Shown: positions 25,381 to 33,032, counted from the first letter of the stretch. The stretch is 64,000 bases of DNA from Sandaracinobacteroides sayramensis (GCF_022014495.1 NZ_JAKLSQ010000010.1:310832-374831), one strand, 5' to 3'. Translations and numbers: made by a program. The notes: a model not told the origin generated them from the letters alone.

Positions 25381-25448
25381 CCCGGCTCCGGCCCGGCCGG
25401 CACCCATTCTCCACCCGCTTCGCCTGTTGCTCATCAGGGAGACGAGCC

Positions 25449-26093
25449 ATGCCCAAAATCATCGAAATCACCGTGTTCCGCTTCGAGGAACTCGCCGCCC
25501 GCGCGAGGGAAAAGGCCCGCGACTGGTATCGCCAGACCGGTCTCGACTATGACTGGCACGACTACCACTTCGACGACTTCGAGCGGATCTGCGAGATCCT
25601 CGGCGTCACATTGCTGACCAGCCCCGTCGAACTCCATGGCGGCGGCACCCGCCCGCGACCGCACATCTATTTCAGCGGCTTCTCAAGCCAGGGCGACGGC
25701 GCCTGCTTCGAAGGGGACTATAGCTATGCGAAGCTCGCACCCGCGCGCATCCGGGCCTACGCACCGCGAGACAAGGAACTCCACCGGATCGCCAGTGCGC
25801 TTCAGGCGATCCAGCAGCAAAACGGCTACCAGCTCCACGCCCGGATCGACCATCGCGGACGCTATTATCACGAACATAGCATGACGATCTCGGTCGAGCG
25901 CAACAGCCCCACCGAACGCGAGCCGACCGCGAACGCCGCCGGCAGCATCGAGGAAGCGCTGCGCGATCTCGCCCGCTGGCTCTACCGCCAGCTCGAACGC
26001 GAATATGACTATCTCAACTCGGACAAGGCCGTCGACGAGGCGATCCGGGCCAACGAATACACCTTCACCGCCGAGGGCGCCCGCTTCGGTTGA
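25449..26093 (+). CDS. Conserved mobile-element protein of unknown function
   Basis: A 214-residue protein. Its N-terminus (ITVFRFEELAARAREKARDW) matches a phage/plasmid family sometimes labelled antitoxin of a stability system, a label I consider unproven. The middle holds IYFSGFSSQGDGACFEGDY, a block typical of this family. The C-terminal helix (LARWLYRQLEREYDYLNSD) is charged. No toxin partner is adjacent. CAGGGAGACGAGCC precedes ATG. Confidence 0.7.
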   Translation: MPKIIEITVFRFEELAARAREKARDWYRQTGLDYDWHDYHFDDFERICEILGVTLLTSPVELHGGGTRPRPHIYFSGFSSQGDGACFEGDYSYAKLAPARIRAYAPRDKELHRIASALQAIQQQNGYQLHARIDHRGRYYHEHSMTISVERNSPTEREPTANAAGSIEEALRDLARWLYRQLEREYDYLNSDKAVDEAIRANEYTFTAEGARFG

Positions 26094-26131
26094 AGCCGCC
26101 CGCAATGTCCAGCCAGCATAGGAGACCGCCG

Positions 26132-26536
26132 ATGACCGGCACCGTCCGCCTTACCGCGACCGATATCGGATGCCTGCGCCGCGCCGCCGAACAGATCGCA
26201 CGCCGACATAGCGGGGCACGCCGCTTCGCCATCGAGATCGCGGAGCGCGTCAGCCTCGTGAGCGGCGAATCAGCCCTCAATGTGTGGGCGATCAGCAACG
26301 ATCCCGATTGGGCCGATACCGATCTTCACGACAAGCATTCCTGGCGACGAATCCGTGAGCGCCACGTCCTCGCCGGCGGCAAGGCCCTGTTCGACCTCTA
26401 TATCTACGAACGGCGCGGCATCGGCGAGCCCGGCGATCTCGTCTGCTGCGCGCAGGCCGAACTCGATGCCGACGGCCTGCTCGCCGTCCATGCCGACAGC
26501 CTGAAGAACGTCTGGCGCCGTCCCGCAGCCGACTGA
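26132..26536 (+). CDS. Hypothetical protein
   Basis: A 134-residue protein of unknown function; ATG 26132 has AGGAGA six bases upstream. It contains a basic N-terminal helix (LRRAAEQIARRHSGARRFAI) and a LFDLYIYERRG strand. Confidence 0.62.
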   Translation: MTGTVRLTATDIGCLRRAAEQIARRHSGARRFAIEIAERVSLVSGESALNVWAISNDPDWADTDLHDKHSWRRIRERHVLAGGKALFDLYIYERRGIGEPGDLVCCAQAELDADGLLAVHADSLKNVWRRPAAD

Positions 26537-26560
26537 TCGCGTGCACGGCCATCGCCATCG

Positions 26561-26584
26561 CTGGAGGGGAGAGAGGGAGGAGCG
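26561..26584 (+). repeat. GA-rich interspersed repeat, copy 10
   Basis: CTGGAGGGGAGAGAGGGAGG, 30 bases before the SLOG-like gene. Confidence 0.65.
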
Positions 26585-26613
26585 TGGCGATCAACAAGAA
26601 TGGAGTGTCCGCC

Positions 26614-27132
26614 ATGCCCGCATCCAATATGTTCACGACTGGCCCGAACCACTGGCGATCGGTCTTCATTTCCGGTTCCAGATCCTTCCAGGGACGGCTT
26701 CCCGTGTCCGTCATGGACCATCTCGACAGCATCATCGCCCGGAAGCTGCCGGTCCTGATCGGAGACGCGCCCGGCGTGGATGCCGCCGTTCAGGCATATC
26801 TCGCCGAGAGGCACGCGCGGGAGGTGACGGTCTTCTTCGTCGGCCGGCGACCCAGGCACAATGCCGGAGGCTGGCGCACCCAACTGGTCGATACTGATTG
26901 TCCGACCGGCACGCGGGCGTGGCGCGGCGCCAAGGATCGGGTCATGTGCCACCTCACGGACGTCGGCTTCGTCATCTGGGACGGCGCCAGCGCCGGCAGC
27001 TTCGCCAATATCCGCCAGCTTTGCCAGCTCCGGCTTCCCGTCGTCGTCTATGTGCGTCCCCAAAACAGCATCCTGACGCTGACGACCGACGCGGACAGGG
27101 CGGCCGTCCTGTCTCCCCGGCATTCCGGCTGA
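26614..27132 (+). CDS. SLOG-type Rossmann protein
   Basis: A 172-residue protein with the pattern VFISGSRSF, LIGDAPGVDAAVQAYL, VTVFFVGR and MCHLTDVGFVIWDGASAGSF, matching the SLOG/DprA-LOG superfamily of nucleotide-binding Rossmann folds. Such domains sense nucleotide signals or bind nucleic acids in phage and mobile-element systems. ATG 26614 has GGAG eight bases upstream; GTG 26584 is possible but sits too close to its Shine-Dalgarno. The specific ligand is unknown. Confidence 0.7.
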   Translation: MPASNMFTTGPNHWRSVFISGSRSFQGRLPVSVMDHLDSIIARKLPVLIGDAPGVDAAVQAYLAERHAREVTVFFVGRRPRHNAGGWRTQLVDTDCPTGTRAWRGAKDRVMCHLTDVGFVIWDGASAGSFANIRQLCQLRLPVVVYVRPQNSILTLTTDADRAAVLSPRHSG

Positions 27133-27154
27133 CCCCCATCGTCCATCCCGCGCG

Positions 27155-27198
27155 AGCGGAGGGGAGGAAGAGGATGGTTTGAGGGCGGCGGGACGCGG
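27155..27198 (+). repeat. GA-rich interspersed repeat, copy 11
   Basis: AGCGGAGGGGAGGAAGAGG followed by GAGGGCGGCGGGACGCGG. It is a long-form copy resembling 9455 and 11318. Confidence 0.7.
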
Positions 27199-27247
27199 CT
27201 GAAGCGATCCCGACCGCCTGCCTTTCCAGCATCGTCAGGAGACTTCC

Positions 27248-27847
27248 ATGCACACCACCACATCCCGTTCGCCCACGCAGCACTGCTACGGCGTCATCGT
27301 CGATCGCCGCGCGAGCTGGTGGCTCGTCGAATTTCACGCGACGGAAACCAGGCCGATCGCGGCGCACCGCCTGACCGGCAAGCTCACCCGCGCCATGACC
27401 GATTATCTGCGACAGGACGCCGGCAGCGACGATGCCTTCACCGAGGTCGCCTCGCTCAACCCGGAAAGCTGCTGCTGGTCGGGCGAGTTCGCCTTCGTTC
27501 CGTCCCGTCAATCGCCCGATCGCTTCGACATCGACGCGCATCCCTGGGGCTCGGACGCCGATGAACAGGAAACCCGTCTCGCGGAGGTCATGATCGACAG
27601 CACGCTGTTCCCGCTGCCGGCCGGCTTCGTGTCGGTGCTGCAAACCTTGCCGCCGGAGGATCTGCCCGTCCTCGCGATCCGTCCGAGCGACTATCGCTGC
27701 GCGACCTTCGAGGTGCTGACCGCCCGCTACATGCCGACCTATCGCCCGCTCTCGCCGTGGCGCGACCTCTCGAACGACGCCGTGACCGATGGCGGCTGCA
27801 ATATCGTCGGCTGGAAGCCCGCCCAGGACTGGATCAAGCCGGCCTGA
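27248..27847 (+). CDS. Hypothetical protein
   Basis: A 199-residue protein of unknown function. The N-terminal half is beta-rich (CYGVIVDRRASWWLVEFHAT) and the C-terminus has a NIVGWKPAQDWIKPA motif. GTCAGGAGACTTCC precedes ATG. No signal or membrane segment. Confidence 0.64.
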   Translation: MHTTTSRSPTQHCYGVIVDRRASWWLVEFHATETRPIAAHRLTGKLTRAMTDYLRQDAGSDDAFTEVASLNPESCCWSGEFAFVPSRQSPDRFDIDAHPWGSDADEQETRLAEVMIDSTLFPLPAGFVSVLQTLPPEDLPVLAIRPSDYRCATFEVLTARYMPTYRPLSPWRDLSNDAVTDGGCNIVGWKPAQDWIKPA

Positions 27848-27912
27848 GCGTTCGCCGCTGGCCGGTCCGTCGCACGATCCCCTTCTGCCATCGGCTGTCC
27901 CCCGGCCCGGCA

Positions 27913-27939
27913 GGAGGGGAGGAAGCGAGGAATAGGCGG
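27913..27939 (+). repeat. GA-rich interspersed repeat, copy 12
   Basis: GGAGGGGAGGAAGCGAGG in the 189-base spacer before 28037. Confidence 0.65.
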
Positions 27940-28036
27940 TCTTCATGGGAAGGCTGCGGGATCGCAGGATACCGCTCAATCCAGCAGCGCTTTCGATTGA
28001 TCGCGAAACGCTGCTCAAGGCATCAGGACAGTCGCC

Positions 28037-28540
28037 ATGCGTCTTTCACACGAACTCGCCGCTCGCCGTCAGCTCTATTCCTTTCCGCTGCCGACGGCGC
28101 CCTCCGTGCTGGTGATCGATATTCCGCGCCGCTATGCTGGCGTCGGCCTCGCGCTCGGCCGTTACTATCCCGTCATTATCGAGACCGACGACGAACTGGC
28201 CGAGTTTCACGCCTTCCTCGCGGCCGACCGCCCCTGCGTCGTGCCGCCCGACCTGCTGGCGCGGCGGCCGAGCTGCCGGGCCACCCAGGCGATCACCTTC
28301 TTCGAATATGCGCCGCCGCAACCCGGCTGGCCGTGGCTGCTGCTCTGCCATTGGCCGGAATCCTTCGCGCGCCGCGTCGAGACCGATCCCGACATGCTGG
28401 CCCGCGGCGCCTATACGATCGAGACCTTCGCCGATCACCGCGACCTGCTCGCCTATATGGCGCAGCTCTGCGACATGCTTGGCGTGCAGGCGCAGCCGAA
28501 GGTCGTTTTTCCGATGACGCACGTCGAGGGCATCGCCTGA
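28037..28540 (+). CDS. Hypothetical protein
   Basis: A 167-residue protein of unknown function with a mostly globular composition and a tryptophan-rich patch (QPGWPWLLLCHWPESF). It is the last gene of the long plus-strand block. Upstream AGGACAGTCGCC gives only a modest ribosome-binding site. Confidence 0.64.
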   Translation: MRLSHELAARRQLYSFPLPTAPSVLVIDIPRRYAGVGLALGRYYPVIIETDDELAEFHAFLAADRPCVVPPDLLARRPSCRATQAITFFEYAPPQPGWPWLLLCHWPESFARRVETDPDMLARGAYTIETFADHRDLLAYMAQLCDMLGVQAQPKVVFPMTHVEGIA

Positions 28541-28594
28541 TCGGCCAAGCCGGCCTGTCGCGCGAGGGGACCGAGCCGCGATCGAACAGATCTG

Positions 28595-28747
28595 CTAGGA
28601 TCGCTGCTCCATGAGCCGCTCGCGCGCCAGGTCCAGCGCGTGCGAGAGCCGGTATGCCACGACATCATCCTTGGGATCGACGAGGCAGGCAAGCGCCGCC
28701 TCCATCAGCTCGACCGCTCTCTTCAAGCCCGTATCGTTTGCCGCCAT
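28595..28747 (-). CDS. Small acidic helical protein (50 aa)
   Basis: Fifty codons beginning MAANDTGLKRAVELMEAAL and ending RERLMEQRS, with GGAGGGG five bases upstream of ATG. The composition suggests two amphipathic helices. Codon third positions are GC-rich like the neighbours. The function is unknown; it could be a small regulator. Confidence 0.55.
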   Translation of the reverse strand: MAANDTGLKRAVELMEAALACLVDPKDDVVAYRLSHALDLARERLMEQRS

Positions 28748-29053
28748 TGACCCCTCCATGGTTCAGCCGGCGGCACATCTCCGTAACGGAGAGTGCCAGC
28801 CCCTGAAGCCGGATGTTCGAAACATACCAAGCGATATGCGCGGACGCCTTTAGCCGGTGGCTTGGACATACGCGCCCGCCACCCGGCCGCAAAGGTGCGG
28901 ACGGCTCGCTTGGAAGAGGTTTCGACGCCTCACCCGCCACCGGCGGGATAGGTGCCCTATAAGCGGAACCCGAGTCGCTGCCAAGCAACTCGGGTCCAGA
29001 ATGCCGCAATGCGAGGGAGATAGGCGGGGACAGCGCCCCACGCCAATGGTCGC
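28748..29053. other. Gene-free spacer with two hairpins
   Basis: No convincing gene. Two inverted repeats stand out: CCCGCC-acc-GGCGGG (28933-28947) and ACCCGAGT with ACTCGGGT around a 12-base loop (28968-28995). Neither is followed by a T run, so they are not classic terminators; a structured leader or small RNA is possible. Confidence 0.5.
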
Positions 29054-29449
29054 TCAGCGCGATGCCTGACGCGCGGCCTCCACCGGGCGGAACATATCGG
29101 CCCGCTGCTTCATCAGCTCGGTGAGCCAACCGAGATGCGCGGCCGCATCGGCAAGCGGCAGTTCGGCGACGACATCGAACAGCGCGCGCTGATAGGGGAC
29201 GTCCCGATCCAGAATATCCTCCAGCCGCAGCCGCGCGGGACTGTCCGGATCGGTGATCCCGTCATTCGCCTCGCGCGCCGCGTCGAGGAAAGCGTCGGTC
29301 AGTTCCTGCGCTTCATAATAGCCGCCATCCAGTCCTTCGGTTCGCGCGATGTAAGCGAGCTTCCGGCGCACGAAGACAATCTCGGGATCGACCGCCGCAT
29401 CGTCGAGGGACAGATTGAAATCGAAATCGGCAAGAAATTCGTCGATCAT
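29054..29449 (-). CDS. Hypothetical protein
   Basis: A 131-residue acidic protein of unknown function (DFNLSLDDAAVDPEIVFVRR near the N-terminus). It is predicted helical, without signal or membrane segments. AAAGGATGATGACCC precedes ATG on the minus strand. Confidence 0.66.
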   Translation of the reverse strand: MIDEFLADFDFNLSLDDAAVDPEIVFVRRKLAYIARTEGLDGGYYEAQELTDAFLDAAREANDGITDPDSPARLRLEDILDRDVPYQRALFDVVAELPLADAAAHLGWLTELMKQRADMFRPVEAARQASR

Positions 29450-29608
29450 GGGTCATCATCCTTTTGTCCGCGACATAGAACATAATATGAACATATTTGC
29501 AAGGGCGGGAATGGCCTGCGATAGTCCGACCATGGCCGAAAATCGTCATGCCTCCAATCGGCGATCGCCTTCCGCAGGGGCCGCCCCTCGCCATGGCCGC
29601 GGCCCCCG

Positions 29609-29815
29609 ATGACATCGGCCACCGCCCCCTCACGGCTGCGCGGCATCCTGCGGGCCACCGAGCGCGGCTACCGCCTCGAAACCGACGACGGCCACATCTG
29701 GCGCGTCGAGGGCGCCGTTCCCGCGGCCGAGCTGGTCGACCGCAGCGTCGTCGTCGAAGCCTATCGCAGGACCGCCACGCTGCTCGATCTCCTCTGGATC
29801 GGACCGGCCGAATAG
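29609..29815 (+). CDS. DUF5818-like small protein
   Basis: A 68-residue beta-rich protein (LRGILRATERGYRLETDDGH, then VDRSVVVEAYRRT). The pattern recalls DUF5818, a small family common in sphingomonads, with unknown function. The upstream spacing is poor and no strong Shine-Dalgarno is seen. Confidence 0.55.
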   Translation: MTSATAPSRLRGILRATERGYRLETDDGHIWRVEGAVPAAELVDRSVVVEAYRRTATLLDLLWIGPAE

Positions 29816-29994
29816 CGCGGAGAGGGAGCGCAGCGGGGCGATTGAGAACGGTCGCGCGTCACCTCGATGTCCCCGTTCGCGGCACGGTCCGGTCCCCAGG
29901 CTTCGCCTGCCGAAGGTGGACCTGAAGGTCCACACGTCCCTTGTCAGGCGGGGGGCGTCGGGGACGCCGCCCCCCGCATCACCTCACACGCGAG

Positions 29995-30246
29995 GTCGTT
30001 CATCGCATTCGAAGCCGCCTCCGCAGTGTCTCGGCGTGCCGGGAGTGGGTCGGCGGGGCAAGGGCTGCCTCCGGCCAAGAAAATCTAGGAGAAAATGGGC
30101 CTGCCGACGTTATCGCCTTGGTCAGCGGTCGGCAGGCCCATTTTCTCCAAGATTTTCTAAAGGCCGCAGCGCGACGTCCCTTGCCCCGCCGACCCACTCC
30201 CGGCCCTTGAGCCCCGGCGAAGGCGGCTCCGAATGCGATGAACGAC
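29995..30246. repeat. 252-bp imperfect inverted repeat
   Basis: Three paired blocks: 29995-30024 with 30217-30246 (28 of 30 bases pair), 30038-30064 with 30178-30204 (27 of 27), and 30078-30108 with 30128-30158 (30 of 31), around a 19-base loop at 30109-30127. The pairing was traced base by base. Confidence 0.92.
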
Positions 30247-30390
30247 GGCCCCAGCCGCGCGCGCCGGTGATCAAGTCGGAATGCCTTCGGCATACGTTTC
30301 TTTGATCAGGGTCGCTACCGCGCCCGTTTTATTGGCTCAGGCTCACCAAATACGATGAAATACTGTCAAGAAAACAATAATCTATAAATA

Positions 30391-30426
30391 TTGGAGGGGA
30401 GGGAGTAAAAGAAAAGTGCGGAAGGG
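30391..30426 (+). repeat. GA-rich interspersed repeat, copy 13
   Basis: TTGGAGGGGAGGGAGTAAAA followed by GAAAAGTGCGGAAGGG. It is the last and most A-rich copy, 36 bases before the DUF736 gene. Confidence 0.65.
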
Positions 30427-30461
30427 ATTGGCCCGGAAGCAACTTTTACGGAGTATTTCTC

Positions 30462-31022
30462 ATGCAGATTGGTGGATTTAGCCGCAAGCCCGGCGAAGAT
30501 GAAATCACCGGCTGGATACGGACGCGCACGCTCGACATGAGCTTTGTCATCCTTCGCGTCGTTCCCGAAGAACAGCGCACGGCCAAGGGCGGCATTCTCG
30601 AACTCTGGGAACCGAACGTCGCCGGCAATCTCGCACAGGTCGGCACGGTCTGGGAGCGTCCCAACAAGGACAAGACCGGCATGAACCTTTATTGCCTGAT
30701 CGACGATCCCAGCTTCATCGAACCGATCTGGGGCACGTTCTTCCGCAACGACGACGGCAGTTTCGACGTCCAGTGGCGCCGCGATACCCGGCCGCAGGAA
30801 GGCACCCCCGGTCGCATGGGCGCGGGCGGCTACCAGAATGCGGGCGGCCAGCGCGGCGGTTACGGCCAGCGCCAGGGCGGCGGCTATGGGCAGCCCATGG
30901 GCGGCGGCTACGGACAACGGCAAGGCGGCAGCTACCCGCGCCAGAGCGGCGGCAGCACGGCAGGACCGAACGGCGAATATGTCGGCACGTCCCGCGACCT
31001 CGACGAAGAAGTCCCGATGTAA
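30462..31022 (+). CDS. DUF736 protein with GYGQ-rich low-complexity tail
   Basis: A 186-residue protein. Residues 1-110 are DUF736-like (GWIRTRTLDMSFVILRVVP, then AQVGTVWERPNKDKTG), a small single-domain family frequent on alphaproteobacterial conjugative elements. Residues 115-165 are a Gly/Tyr/Gln/Arg repeat with three GGYGQ units, resembling the disordered tails of SSB or RNA-binding proteins, and the protein ends in an acidic DLDEEVPM tip like that of SSB proteins. A role in binding single-stranded nucleic acid during transfer is inferred. Confidence 0.8.
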   Translation: MQIGGFSRKPGEDEITGWIRTRTLDMSFVILRVVPEEQRTAKGGILELWEPNVAGNLAQVGTVWERPNKDKTGMNLYCLIDDPSFIEPIWGTFFRNDDGSFDVQWRRDTRPQEGTPGRMGAGGYQNAGGQRGGYGQRQGGGYGQPMGGGYGQRQGGSYPRQSGGSTAGPNGEYVGTSRDLDEEVPM

Positions 31023-31103
31023 GCCTACGCGAAGGCGGGTCGGGGGAGCGGTGCAACGCTTCCCCGGACCCTGACCGTCCCCCCGTCCAAAGGAAGCGAA
31101 CCC

Positions 31104-32162
31104 ATGACCAAGAGAACGGCTGCCCGCAGCGTTAACAGCTTTTCCGACCTGCCGGAACTCTATGCCGCAGAGACCGCAACGGATGCTTTCGAGGCATCCT
31201 TCGGCGATCCCTTGCCGCTGTCGATCATCGAGCCGGGCGACGAACCGGGCGAACATGATATGCCCGAACCCATCGCGGCACAGGCGGAATGCGGCGGCAT
31301 CGTCGCGGCGATTTTCGACCTGTTCACCGATACGAGGCTGGAGCCGCTGGCCACGGACATTGCTTGGGGTATCGTCAATTCGTTTTACTTCACCGCCGGA
31401 AAACTGGAACGGCAGGAAGATCGCCTAGCCGACACCCTCCGCGACATGGCGCGGCGCATGGACCCCGGCGAGGTATTCAACAAGGAGCTTGAGGATAAGC
31501 AGCTCGAATGCCAGTCCCTAGCCGAACAGCGCGCGGCCATCGGTGCCATGTGCGACTATGCCGCCGCCATGTATCGCGTCTATTCGGGCCGGGCATGGAC
31601 TCCCTCGAAAGGCTCGAAGCCAAGCTACGTCACCAGCGCAAGCCAGATCAGCGCGCTGGATTTCCTTCGCGCCCGCGCCGAAAAGCGCCGCCTGATGCAC
31701 GACCCGGACGGCCCCATTGTCGTGGTGTCCGGCCCCGCCGACTGGCACGATTGGCAAATGATCTGGGACCGGCTTTCGCTTATCTGGGTGCGCATTCCCA
31801 ACATGATCGTGCTGGAGTTTGCACAGCACAGCGGCACCGACGCGGCCTCCCGCGCATGGTGCGCGGCGAACGGTGTTCCTTGCCTCAAAGCCTATCTGAC
31901 CGGCAGCGGCTGGATGCTGAAGCGCGCGTTCGACCGTAACCGCATGGTGAACAACAAGTTCCTGCCGGTCGAGGCGATCATTTGCGAAGGCTCCGGCATC
32001 CAAGAGCATCTTTACGACCTGTTCAACGGGGGAAGCGAACGGCGCGTGCCGACCCATTATTTCTACCGCGACGAGCAGGGACCGGCAACGCCCCTGCCGG
32101 AAGCGAAGCGCCTTGCCAAACGGCGCTATGTGCAGGACTTCGACCCGCACGACCAATATTGA
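31104..32162 (+). CDS. DUF2493 (SLOG-like) protein
   Basis: A 352-residue protein. The C-terminal half fits DUF2493: IVVVSGPADWHDWQMIWDRL, a MIVLEFAQHSGTDAASRAW glycine/acid loop and a CLKAYLTGS strand. The N-terminal 180 residues are helical (EDRLADTLRDMARRMDPGEV) and unique to the longer mobile-element members. A ligand-sensing Rossmann function is inferred. Codon use is slightly less GC-biased than its neighbours. A strong terminator follows. Confidence 0.78.
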   Translation: MTKRTAARSVNSFSDLPELYAAETATDAFEASFGDPLPLSIIEPGDEPGEHDMPEPIAAQAECGGIVAAIFDLFTDTRLEPLATDIAWGIVNSFYFTAGKLERQEDRLADTLRDMARRMDPGEVFNKELEDKQLECQSLAEQRAAIGAMCDYAAAMYRVYSGRAWTPSKGSKPSYVTSASQISALDFLRARAEKRRLMHDPDGPIVVVSGPADWHDWQMIWDRLSLIWVRIPNMIVLEFAQHSGTDAASRAWCAANGVPCLKAYLTGSGWMLKRAFDRNRMVNNKFLPVEAIICEGSGIQEHLYDLFNGGSERRVPTHYFYRDEQGPATPLPEAKRLAKRRYVQDFDPHDQY

Positions 32163-32198
32163 CGCGGCACCACGCCGCACAATCGCCACCATAGAACC

Positions 32199-32235
32199 AA
32201 GGCCGATGCAGCATCCAGCCGCATCGGCCTTTTTT
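32199..32235 (+). terminator. Rho-independent terminator after DUF2493 gene
   Basis: AAGGCCGATGC pairs with GCATCGGCCTT over 11 bp, followed by a T run (six T in all), 36 bases after the DUF2493 stop. Confidence 0.88.
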
Positions 32236-32355
32236 CATGCAACAGGCCGTCGCCGCGCCTGACGGCGCGGCGACAGAACAGCCCGAAAAGGGGATGGCGC
32301 GCGATCGGCCCGCCCCCCTCAAAGGGAGGGGATCGCATCGGCCCGGCATCCCCCG

Positions 32356-32592
32356 TCAGGACTTGGGCAGCGCGGCCTTGAGCGCCGCAATCGCGGCAGG
32401 CCCGCCCAGTTTCAACAGCAGCCCCATGACGTCGCGAAACTCCCGTTCCGCGATGTCCTCGACCGGCAGCGCGGTGACAATCGCGCCGTAGCGTTCCCGC
32501 ACCCGCCGCCGCGTCGTCTCTATTTCCTCGGCAATCTTGCGGCTTCGCTCTGCCAGATCGGCAAGCCGCTCCCTATCGGACATCTTCGGCAT
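32356..32592 (-). CDS. Small coiled-coil protein near oriT candidate (TraC/TraD-like)
   Basis: A 78-residue protein with a charged helix ([20 protein letters not shown]) and a hydrophobic C-terminus. Size, charge and position, divergent from the coupling-protein/relaxase operon, resemble the small TraC/TraD accessory proteins next to Ti-type oriT sites. Similarity is only general. ATG 32592 is used because GGAAAGC precedes it. Confidence 0.55.
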   Translation of the reverse strand: MPKMSDRERLADLAERSRKIAEEIETTRRRVRERYGAIVTALPVEDIAEREFRDVMGLLLKLGGPAAIAALKAALPKS

Positions 32593-32818
32593 GACCAGCT
32601 TTCCACATCGTCGCCAGTCCGCCCGCCATGCCCCTTGTCGCATGGCCGTGCCGCGCCCGCAATGGCGAGCCAGACCGCAAGGCCGCATGGCCCGCCCGCT
32701 GCGTTGGTGGATGACGCAGCGACCCAGTCGCTGCGAGGCAAGCGACGCACGCCGCCTCGGCGTTTGTAATGCACCCTACGCACGGGGTGCTGCGGAGACT
32801 TTCTCGCGTTAAATCAAT

Positions 32819-33000
32819 CAATTACCCTTGGCAGACATGTCAGCCGACATGCAGTTTCGATGGCTGACACGTCTGCCCGCTCAGCGCGAGGCACCCGGAA
32901 AGCCCAGCAATTCCGCCATTTTCAAGCGGCAGACACGTCCGCCAGGCTGATTTTCTTGTGATTTTCGCAGGTCTGCGCTAAGGTGCGCTCGCTTCAAAAC
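32819..33000. other. Candidate origin of transfer (oriT)
   Basis: Gene-free DNA between the divergent small gene and the RHH-traD-mobF operon, the usual oriT position. GGCAGACATGTCAGCC (32830-32845) and GGCTGACACGTCTGCC (32862-32877) form a 16-bp inverted repeat with one mismatch and a 16-base loop. A third related copy, GGCAGACACGTCCGCC, is at 32928-32943. AT-rich GATTTTC direct repeats follow at 32949 and 32960. The nick site cannot be located. Confidence 0.55.
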
Positions 33001-33010
33001 CGCCTTGGCG

Positions 33011-33029
33011 ATTGCTCCATCGGAGCAAT
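33011..33029 (+). promoter_or_regulatory. Hairpin sequestering the Shine-Dalgarno of the RHH gene
   Basis: ATTGCTCC and GGAGCAAT pair perfectly around ATC. The right arm contains GGAG (33022-33025), the only Shine-Dalgarno for the TTG start at 33033. The stem would block translation unless opened, suggesting post-transcriptional control of the RHH-traD-mobF operon. Confidence 0.55.
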
Positions 33030-33032
33030 GCC

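Larger units (their letters stand above)
29816..30461. other. Gene-free, hairpin-dense region
   Basis: These 646 bases have no gene. In order they hold a GTGGACC-tgaa-GGTCCAC hairpin (29916-29933), a GCGGGGGG/CCCCCCGC hairpin (29948-29977), a 252-bp imperfect inverted repeat (29995-30246), and a nested structure with TGATCAA/TTGATCA outside ATGCC-ttc-GGCAT (30268-30308). An AT-rich promoter-like stretch with TATAAA precedes GA repeat copy 13 and the DUF736 gene. Candidate roles are replication origin, single-strand promoter, attachment site or bidirectional terminator. Confidence 0.65.

Noticed and set aside
28665-29129. 154-codon minus-strand frame across the hairpin spacer
   Set aside because: It overlaps two better genes on the same strand and spans the structured spacer; composition is not protein-like.
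32311-32332. CCCCCCTCAAAGGGAGGGG as another member of the GA repeat family
   Set aside because: It is a symmetric hairpin without the GGAGGAAG or TGCGGA parts, and looks like a common GC-rich intergenic hairpin.
32979-32988. TAAGGTGCGC, similar to the IncQ/Ti-type nick site TAAGTGCGC
   Set aside because: The relaxase here is MobF, whose nick sites differ, and one extra base is present, so it cannot be called the nick site.
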